Positions 19,105 to 25,538 of a stretch of DNA of 64,000 nt are shown here, one piece after another. Position numbers and translations under genes: made by a program. The stretch lies in the NCBI GenBank assembly GCA_043805435.1, contig JAZDHY010000051.1:62001-126000 (forward strand), in the 5' to 3' direction. The DNA is from JAEXOD01 sp043805435 (GTDB lineage Bacteria > Bacteroidota > Ignavibacteria > Ignavibacteriales > Melioribacteraceae). Each line of letters opens with the position of its first letter. The stretch's first letter is position 1. Below the pieces are notes generated by a model. It was not told where the DNA came from and searched no databases. It saw only the letters and a list, made by a program, of their open reading frames with translations.

Positions 19105-20727
19105 TTAAATTTTCCCTTGTGAATAATTAAGTGCTGCTTTTACAAATTCTCTAAATAACGGATGTGCTTTAATTGCACGAGATTTTAGTTCGGGGTGGAA
19201 TTGACATCCCAAAAACCAAGGATGATCTTTTAATTCAATAATTTCAACTAAAGTATTATCAGGTGATAGTCCTGAAATAACCACTCCGTTTTTTTCAAAA
19301 ATTTCTCTATATTTATTGTTAAACTCAAATCTATGTCTATGTCGTTCGGATATCTCCTCAACTCCATATGCGGTAAAAGCAATAGAATTACTTTTTAATT
19401 TACATTTATAAGCACCTAAACGCATAGTGCCGCCTTTTCCTTTAACCTTTTTTTGCTCATCCATTAAATCAATAATGCTATAATTGTTCTTAACAAATTC
19501 CGAACTGTTAGCGTTTTTAATTCCACAAACATTTCTTGCAAATTCAACAGCTGCAAGCTGCATGCCTAAACAAATACCAAACAATGGAATTTTGTTAATT
19601 CTTGCATGAGTTATGGCGGTAATTTTACCTTCAATTCCCCTGTTTCCAAAACCGCCGGGAATTAAAATGCCCGAGTAATCTTTTAATTTTTCAGCAACAT
19701 TTTTAATTGTTAAATCTTCAGCGCGAATATAGTCGCATTTTACTTTTACAACATTTTCAGCACCGGCATGTACAAAAGCTTCAGAAATACTTTTATAAGC
19801 ATCCTGAACCTCGGTATATTTTCCGCATACGGCAATATTAATTGTTCCCTTAGGATTTTTAATTTTATCTACAAACTTTGTCCATGCATCAATTTTAATA
19901 TTAATATCAGGCAAATGCAAAAATTTTAATACAAGCCTATCAAATTTTTGTTTTAGCAGTACCAAAGGAACTTCATAAATAGTACCACAATCATAAGCAG
20001 AAATAACGGCTTTTTTATGTACGTTACAAAATGATGCTATTTTTGTTTTAATATCGTCATCTAGTTCTTGTTCGCTTCTGCAAACCAATATTTGTGGCTG
20101 AATACCAAGTTCAAGTAAATTTTTAACACTATGCTGAGTAGGTTTTGTTTTCATTTCACCGGCAGATGAAATATAAGGAACTAAGGTAACATGAATGCTT
20201 ATTGCATTTTTTCTTCCCAAATCAGACATTAATTGCCTGATTGACTCCATAAAAGGCAAACTTTCAATATCACCAACAGTACCGCCAATTTCAGTAATTA
20301 TAATATCATATAATCCCGATTCGCCTAAGTGTTTCATCCTTTTTTTAATTTCATCGGTAATATGTGGAATTACTTGCACCGTGGCACCTAAATAATCACC
20401 TCGTCGTTCGCGAGTAATAACTTCATCATAAACTTTACCTGTAGTTGTATTATTTGCTCTTGACATGTTTGTATCAAGAAATCTTTCATAGTGTCCTAAA
20501 TCAAGATCTGTTTCTGCACCATCATCTGTCACAAAAACTTCACCATGTTGAAATGGATTCATCGTTCCGGGGTCAACATTTATGTAAGGATCAAATTTTT
20601 GAATTGTAACACTATAACCGCGTTGTTTTAATAACAAGCCTAATGAAGATGCCGTAATTCCTTTTCCAAGAGATGAAACTACCCCACCCGTAACAAAAAT
20701 ATACTTAACCTTTTTTTGAAAATCCAT
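19105..20727 (-). CDS. pyrG: CTP synthase
   Basis: A 540-residue CTP synthase that converts UTP to CTP with ATP and glutamine. The N-terminal amidoligase domain has FVTGGVVSSLGKGI (P-loop) and EIGGTVGDIESLPF. The C-terminal class I glutaminase domain has the nucleophile in FGICLGMQLA and the His-Glu pair in CQFHPELKSR. Nothing is missing and the length is standard. It heads the long leftward array; the 126 bases upstream are the likely promoter region, although I see no clear promoter motif there. Confidence 0.97.
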   Translation of the reverse strand: MDFQKKVKYIFVTGGVVSSLGKGITASSLGLLLKQRGYSVTIQKFDPYINVDPGTMNPFQHGEVFVTDDGAETDLDLGHYERFLDTNMSRANNTTTGKVYDEVITRERRGDYLGATVQVIPHITDEIKKRMKHLGESGLYDIIITEIGGTVGDIESLPFMESIRQLMSDLGRKNAISIHVTLVPYISSAGEMKTKPTQHSVKNLLELGIQPQILVCRSEQELDDDIKTKIASFCNVHKKAVISAYDCGTIYEVPLVLLKQKFDRLVLKFLHLPDINIKIDAWTKFVDKIKNPKGTINIAVCGKYTEVQDAYKSISEAFVHAGAENVVKVKCDYIRAEDLTIKNVAEKLKDYSGILIPGGFGNRGIEGKITAITHARINKIPLFGICLGMQLAAVEFARNVCGIKNANSSEFVKNNYSIIDLMDEQKKVKGKGGTMRLGAYKCKLKSNSIAFTAYGVEEISERHRHRFEFNNKYREIFEKNGVVISGLSPDNTLVEIIELKDHPWFLGCQFHPELKSRAIKAHPLFREFVKAALNYSQGKI

Positions 20728-20853
20728 ACCATTCTTAAAATTATGTAAATTTAAAGATAACTAAATTTTAGATTATTTTTTAGTCAATTTTAATATATTT
20801 TGTGAATAATTTTAAGATATTTAAGTTGGATACGGATCACTTGAGGTTAATTA

Positions 20854-21201
20854 TTACCTTCGCCACCTATGCCTAAAACGTTTTTTGTTAAATAATTTTT
20901 TCTTAATTAACGTACTATCTTTATTATCATAAAATTTAGGTCTATTATCAGCTTTAATTTTCCGTTTATAATCAGGATCCAAACCATTAGGGATACCATC
21001 ACCATCATGATCTGGGGCGTAATCATTTATCCCGTCGCCATTAATATCTACAAATTTATTACCAAGCAAACAACATTTGGCACTATCTTTTTTTGATGGT
21101 TTAACTTTTAACGAGTCATCTGCTATATCATTGCCAAATAAAATATTGCTATTTAAATATATTGTAAAAAGTATCAATAATATTAATTTGTTTTTTTTCA
21201 T
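20854..21201 (-). CDS. Small exported protein with calcium-loop (TSP3/dockerin-like) Asp repeats
   Basis: I place the start at the ATG at 21201 (115 residues), because this yields a clean signal peptide (MKKNKLILLILF onward, cleaved near residue 23). The frame stays open upstream to a TTG at 21306, but that extension is not signal-like. The mature protein has two back-to-back acidic loops, FVDINGDGINDYAPD and DHDGDGIPNGLDPD, which follow the DxDxDGxxD pattern of thrombospondin type 3 or dockerin calcium loops. It ends in a very basic tail, RFRHRWRR. Its function is unknown; an exported calcium-binding peptide is an inference. It is divergent from the next gene. Confidence 0.65.
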   Translation of the reverse strand: MKKNKLILLILFTIYLNSNILFGNDIADDSLKVKPSKKDSAKCCLLGNKFVDINGDGINDYAPDHDGDGIPNGLDPDYKRKIKADNRPKFYDNKDSTLIKKKLFNKKRFRHRWRR

Positions 21202-21374
21202 ATTATATATATAACAAAAAATAAGCCAAAATAAAATAGCTAAATTATATGTTTTTTGAATATTAATGATACTAATTTCTGCTTTTTGTCGAACTTCTCG
21301 ACACAAATGTCGATTTGCTTAATAAATTATTCTATTTTTTCCTTGCAATATAGGGCAAATGCTAACAAAATTAT

Positions 21375-21391
21375 TTGGCACAACGATTGTA
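21375..21391 (+). promoter_or_regulatory. Possible sigma-54 promoter
   Basis: The 17 bases TTGGCACAACGATTGTA match the sigma-54 pattern TGGCAC-N5-TTGCW except that the -12 GC is GT. The two dinucleotides are spaced by exactly ten bases. A start near 21401 would leave about 35 bases before the ATG at 21437. The match is by eye and the -12 deviation lowers confidence. Confidence 0.4.
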
Positions 21392-21436
21392 TGAAATAGA
21401 CAAAGCGAGTTCACATTTAATAAATTGGAGTAATAT

Positions 21437-21943
21437 ATGAAAAAAATATTTGGAGTTTTAGCATTTGCACTTTTTATTTATTTTGGAGTCAGTTCCGAAA
21501 TAGATGCACAAAAAGGAAATAATTGCTGGAATGGCTGTAATAATGGAGGCAGATACAACAAAAATCAAGGAAGAGGGATTTGTGTTAACAATATTAATAA
21601 TTCTTACGGCTATGACGCAAACAATCAGGAAACAATTAAAGGAACAATGGAATCGTTTGAAGTTATTAAAAGGAATAGAAGTGGAGGCGGATTGCATATT
21701 ACCTTAAAATCAGGCGACTCTAATGTTAAAGTACATATTGGACCTACTTGGTACTTAGATGATATTAATTTAGATATCAATAAAGGTGATAAGTTAGAAA
21801 TATTCGGCTCAAAAGTTACTATTGATAATGACACATTTTTTATTGCTTCCAAAATCACAAAAGATAATAAAGAATATTCTTTACGCGATAAATATGGTTT
21901 TCCAAAATGGAGCAGAAACAGAAACAGAACCTTCAACAACTAA
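21437..21943 (+). CDS. Exported small OB-fold-like protein
   Basis: A 168-residue protein with a signal peptide (residues 1-24, ending IDAQ), then a Gly/Asn-rich segment with two Cys (CWNGC near residues 29-33). A compact domain follows from about residue 65 with HITLKSGDSNVKVHIGPTWY, then NKGDKLEIFGSKV and a terminal SLRDKYGFPKWS. That pattern resembles small exported OB-fold proteins sometimes labelled DNA-binding or MamX/MamS-like. I recognise the pattern but not a proven function. GGAG lies 8 bases before the ATG. A hairpin follows the stop and a sigma-54-like motif precedes it, so it is probably a one-gene unit. Confidence 0.65.
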   Translation: MKKIFGVLAFALFIYFGVSSEIDAQKGNNCWNGCNNGGRYNKNQGRGICVNNINNSYGYDANNQETIKGTMESFEVIKRNRSGGGLHITLKSGDSNVKVHIGPTWYLDDINLDINKGDKLEIFGSKVTIDNDTFFIASKITKDNKEYSLRDKYGFPKWSRNRNRTFNN

Positions 21944-21950
21944 TTTTTTA

Positions 21951-21979
21951 TAATCGGGAAGAAATTCCCGATTATTTCT
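21951..21979 (+). terminator. Hairpin after the OB-fold gene, probable terminator
   Basis: A perfect 10-bp stem TAATCGGGAA / TTCCCGATTA with a GAAA tetraloop, followed by TTTCT. It lies 7 bases after the stop at 21943 and before the next gene's ribosome site. The T-run is short, so termination may be partial. Confidence 0.6.
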
Positions 21980-22033
21980 AAAAAAAAACTTATCTTAAAT
22001 TTATAAAATAATAATTACAAAACTAGGGGATCT

Positions 22034-22882
22034 ATGAAAAGAATTAGTATATTATTAATTGTTCTGACTTTTATTTATATTAATGTTAAGGCACAATGGC
22101 AGACTGAATGGTCCAGTCCATCTATATCGGGTGCTTTTGTTTCCGGCTGGATTAACTTCGAAATATCCGGCAATACATGGGTTAATAAAATGTATTTAAT
22201 TGATGCTAATACTTTTCAAATAATGGAATCTATTTATAGCACAACACCTAAATACTCTTATAATTTTACACAAGCCGAAAAAGACGCGGGATATCTTATA
22301 TATTCATTACAAACAGATTTAACAGGCGATGGAATAACTGAATTTTATGTTTTATCTTCATATGGAACCGCAACTCCTTACAGACAAGGATTTAAAATAA
22401 TAGATATAACCAAAAATGATATTTTGCTTGAAAAAAACGAAACCTTTGTTTATTATGACATTCCTTCAATTTGGGATGTTGATAATGATGGAGTTTTAGA
22501 ATGTCTTGTAGTTAAATATGACTATCCAAATTTTGCCAATTGCAATTTGATTGTATATAACACAGGTATAAATACTTCATTAAATTTTGATTCAAAAACT
22601 CAAATACAGTTTGAGTTAAAGCAAAACTATCCTAATCCTTTTAATCCAACTACAGAAATTGAGTTTTCAATTAATGAATCAAAAAATGTTTCTATTAATA
22701 TTTATAATGTTAATGGTGAACTGGTTAAAAATTTATTAAACGAATACTTGACTCAAGGAAATCATAAAACTTTGTGGAATGGTACCGGAAATGATGGTCA
22801 AAGAGTTTCTTCCGGAGTATATTTTTACAAATTAAATGTCGGTAATTTTGCAACAACTAAAAAAATGATAATTTTAAAGTGA
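22034..22882 (+). CDS. Small secreted protein with T9SS sorting domain
   Basis: A 282-residue protein: signal peptide to about residue 20 (ending NVKAQ), a central domain of roughly 165 residues with two FG-GAP-like acidic stretches (LTGDGITEFYVL and DVDNDGVLECLVV), and a type A T9SS sorting domain from about residue 190. The sorting domain has the opening NYPNPFNPTTEIEFSI and the closing SSGVYFYKLN. It is therefore expected on the cell surface or outside the cell. AGGGGAT lies just before the ATG. It ends only 9 bases before the PqqD-like gene, so it heads, or is read into, the biosynthetic-looking operon. Whether it is a substrate of that system is unknown. Confidence 0.8.
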   Translation: MKRISILLIVLTFIYINVKAQWQTEWSSPSISGAFVSGWINFEISGNTWVNKMYLIDANTFQIMESIYSTTPKYSYNFTQAEKDAGYLIYSLQTDLTGDGITEFYVLSSYGTATPYRQGFKIIDITKNDILLEKNETFVYYDIPSIWDVDNDGVLECLVVKYDYPNFANCNLIVYNTGINTSLNFDSKTQIQFELKQNYPNPFNPTTEIEFSINESKNVSINIYNVNGELVKNLLNEYLTQGNHKTLWNGTGNDGQRVSSGVYFYKLNVGNFATTKKMIILK

Positions 22883-22891
22883 GAAACCTTA

Positions 22892-23146
22892 ATGACTAAT
22901 TTAAAAATACCTTCAAACATTGCAATAAGTGACAGCGGATTTATATTTCTTCCTACATCCGGTGAAACTTTTACTGTAAATTTTTTAGGAAGTGAAGTGA
23001 TCAAATTATTAAAAGACGATAAAAGCTATAACCAAATAATTGATCATTTATTTGAAGAATATGACACAGAAATAAAAACTTTAACTAATGATTTAAATGA
23101 TTTCTTAAATCAATTGAAAAACCTAAATGTGCTGAAAGAGATATGA
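22892..23146 (+). CDS. PqqD-like peptide-binding (RRE-type) protein
   Basis: An 84-residue protein with the PqqD fold pattern: a beta-rich N-terminal half (SGFIFLPTSGETFTVNFLG) and a winged helix with LGSEVIKLL, the IIDHLFEEYD helix and a C-terminal LNDFLNQLKNLNVL helix. PqqD-like domains bind leader peptides and hand them to modifying enzymes, most often radical SAM proteins. Here no radical SAM gene is near; the stop overlaps the ATG of an ATP-grasp gene (ATGA), so the ligase is the obvious partner. Sequence identity to PqqD is modest by eye, so the family call is by pattern and context. Confidence 0.75.
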   Translation: MTNLKIPSNIAISDSGFIFLPTSGETFTVNFLGSEVIKLLKDDKSYNQIIDHLFEEYDTEIKTLTNDLNDFLNQLKNLNVLKEI

Positions 23147-24186
23147 GAATAGCTGTAACAGGATTAAACAACATTGATAGTCCGGGTCCGGGCGTTCCTG
23201 TAATAAGAGGACTTCGGGAATCAAACAAATTTAAGACAGATATAATCGGTTTTATTTACGATACACTTGAACCGGGTCCTTATATGGAAGAAGTTGCTAA
23301 TAATAATTTTATTATTCCTTATCCATCTGCAGGACTTGAGTCTCTATATCAAAGAATCGAGTATATTAATTCAAAATTACCAATTGATTTAATTATTCCA
23401 ACTTTAGATTCCGAATTATTTGGATTTATTAAACTTGCTCCACGGTTTGAAAAACTGGGAATCAAAACTTATCTTCCCGGAATTGATCAATTAAATTTGA
23501 GAGGTAAAGATAAACTTTTTGATTTTTGCAAAAAAAATAATTTCAAAGCTCCTACTAATATTTTGGCTAATTCAATTCAGGATTTATACGAAATTCCTTC
23601 CAAACTTTCTTATCCGGTAGTTATAAAAGGTATTTTTTATGATGCCTATGTTGTTAATAATTTTGAAGAATCTGTTACAGCATTTAACAAAATCAGATTT
23701 AAATGGGGACTACCTATAATTGTTCAAGAATTTATTAGTGGTGACGAATATAATGTTTGTGCTTTAGGTGACGGCACAGGTAAAACAATTGGTGCTGTTC
23801 CAATGAAAAAATTATATATTACAGATAAAGGAAAAGGCTGGGCAGGAATAACCTTAGACGACCAGGAATTAATTAATCTTTCGAATAATATAATTGAAAA
23901 ATTAAGCTGGAAAAGCGGTATAGAACTTGAATTTGTTAAAGATAAAAAATCGAACGAATATTATTTGTTGGAAATAAATCCCCGATTCCCTGCTTGGGTG
24001 TATTTAGCCGTTGCAGCCGGCCAAAATTTGCCCGAGGCATTAGTAGAATTATCATTGGGCAAAGATGTTGAACCGTTCAGTAATTACGAAGTGGGGAAAA
24101 TATTTATAAGATATTCATGGGATTTAATAACTGATATTAAAAGATTTGAAGAATTTACTGTTAAAGGAGAAATAAATCATGGCTAA
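23143..24186 (+). CDS. ATP-grasp ligase, carbamoyl-phosphate-synthase/biotin-carboxylase type
   Basis: A 347-residue ATP-grasp enzyme. It opens with a Rossmann-like pre-ATP domain (MRIAVTGLNNIDSPGPGVP). ATP-grasp core motifs follow: YPVVIKG near residues 153-159 (ATP-binding Lys), IIVQEFISGDEYNV near 192-205, and the metal-binding LEINPRFPAW with Glu277, Asn279 and Arg281. Such enzymes join a carboxylate to an amine or thiol by an acyl-phosphate. The substrate is unknown. It overlaps the PqqD-like gene by 4 bases and the decarboxylase by 8, which suggests equal, coupled expression. A biotin carboxylase role is unlikely because no carboxyl carrier gene is present. Confidence 0.85.
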   Translation: MRIAVTGLNNIDSPGPGVPVIRGLRESNKFKTDIIGFIYDTLEPGPYMEEVANNNFIIPYPSAGLESLYQRIEYINSKLPIDLIIPTLDSELFGFIKLAPRFEKLGIKTYLPGIDQLNLRGKDKLFDFCKKNNFKAPTNILANSIQDLYEIPSKLSYPVVIKGIFYDAYVVNNFEESVTAFNKIRFKWGLPIIVQEFISGDEYNVCALGDGTGKTIGAVPMKKLYITDKGKGWAGITLDDQELINLSNNIIEKLSWKSGIELEFVKDKKSNEYYLLEINPRFPAWVYLAVAAGQNLPEALVELSLGKDVEPFSNYEVGKIFIRYSWDLITDIKRFEEFTVKGEINHG

Positions 24187-25531
24187 AAAACTTTATGAAA
24201 GGCCGGTTATAACTAAACATTATTCCGGATTTATGAATAAATTTGGAAGTGCACCGGTTTCGCAATATAAAACTGATATTGAAGGAATTCCGGTAAAAGA
24301 ATTAGCAAATAATTATGGTTCGCCATTATTTGTAATTTCCGAAAAAAGAATTAGAGAAAACCAACGAAATGCCTACAGAGTGTTTAAAACAAGATATCCA
24401 AAAGTCCAATTTGCTTGGTCATACAAAACCAATTATTTAAAAGCAGTATGTAATATTTTTCATCAAGAAGGATCATGGGCCGAAGTTGTAAGCGAATTTG
24501 AATATGATAAAGCTCGAAATGCAGGTATCCCCGGTTCAAAAATATTATTTAATGGTCCTGCAAAAAGTAAAACAGCCTTAGAAAAAGCTATTAAAGATAA
24601 AGCCAAAATTCATATTGACCATTTTGATGAATTATATTTAATTATTGAAATTGTTGAAGAACTTAATTTAACTGCTGATGTTGCAATTAGAGTAAATATG
24701 GATACAGGAATTTATCCCAAATGGGATAGATTTGGTTTTAATTATGAAAACGGAGAAGCTTTAGAAGCCTTACGCAGAATAGTGCATGTTAAAAAACTAA
24801 ATCTTATTGGTTTACATTCGCACATTGGCACATATATGATGAGTACTGATGCGTATAAAATTGCAGTTACAAAGCTAGTGGATTTGGCAAATTATTTACG
24901 CAACGATCATGATGTTTTACTTGATTATATAGATATTGGCGGCGGTTTACCTTCAAACAATACTCTTAAAGGTCAATATCTATCAGCTGATGAAATGCTT
25001 CCTTCTTTAGAACAATATGCAGAAGCTATCACTTCGCCACTATTTACAATGCGTTTAAGCAATGATGAAATGCCTACTTTAATTTTAGAATCAGGGCGAG
25101 CTTTAATTGATGATGCAGGTTATTTAATTACATCGGTACTTGCAAATAAAAGACTTTCTGATGGCAGGAGAGCTATTATTATTGACGCCGGAGTAAATGT
25201 ATTATTTACCAGTTTTTGGTATAAGCATAAAATTATTCCTGCACAGCCGACTACTCAATTTACAGAAAATTCTACTATTTATGGTCCATTATGTATGAAT
25301 ATTGACATAATTAGAGATGAAATTCTTTTCCCTTCTGTTAAAGTTGGCGATCATTTAGTTATTTATTACGTGGGTGCTTATAATGTAACTCAGTGGATGC
25401 AATTTATTACAATGAGACCTAATGTAGTTATGATTATGGAAGACGGAACAACTGAAATAATAAGAGAATCCGAATCCATAAGTACAATTGAAAATCTTGA
25501 AAGAATTCCAGAAAAATTAAATCATTTTTAG
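24179..25531 (+). CDS. Fold-type III PLP decarboxylase, DAP/ornithine decarboxylase-like, altered substrate motif
   Basis: A 450-residue PLP enzyme of the diaminopimelate/ornithine decarboxylase fold. The Schiff-base lysine is K83 in WSYKTN. LHSHIGTY, DIGGGLPS (phosphate loop) and ESGRALIDDAGY are intact. The interface motif reads GPLCMNID with Cys372 kept, but Met373 stands where DAP decarboxylases have Glu (CES) and ornithine decarboxylases Asp (CDG). The acidic residue that reads the distal substrate amine is thus missing, so neither meso-DAP nor ornithine is a safe substrate. The ATG lies inside the ATP-grasp gene, with GGAG upstream. A role in making an amine building block is an inference from context. 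Confidence 0.85.
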   Translation: MAKKLYERPVITKHYSGFMNKFGSAPVSQYKTDIEGIPVKELANNYGSPLFVISEKRIRENQRNAYRVFKTRYPKVQFAWSYKTNYLKAVCNIFHQEGSWAEVVSEFEYDKARNAGIPGSKILFNGPAKSKTALEKAIKDKAKIHIDHFDELYLIIEIVEELNLTADVAIRVNMDTGIYPKWDRFGFNYENGEALEALRRIVHVKKLNLIGLHSHIGTYMMSTDAYKIAVTKLVDLANYLRNDHDVLLDYIDIGGGLPSNNTLKGQYLSADEMLPSLEQYAEAITSPLFTMRLSNDEMPTLILESGRALIDDAGYLITSVLANKRLSDGRRAIIIDAGVNVLFTSFWYKHKIIPAQPTTQFTENSTIYGPLCMNIDIIRDEILFPSVKVGDHLVIYYVGAYNVTQWMQFITMRPNVVMIMEDGTTEIIRESESISTIENLERIPEKLNHF

Positions 25532-25538
25532 GTGACCT

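Noticed and set aside
22883..22891. A hidden RiPP precursor gene next to the PqqD-like gene
   Set aside because: The gap is only 9 bases, and the other junctions of the operon are overlaps or 7-base gaps, so there is no room for a precursor.
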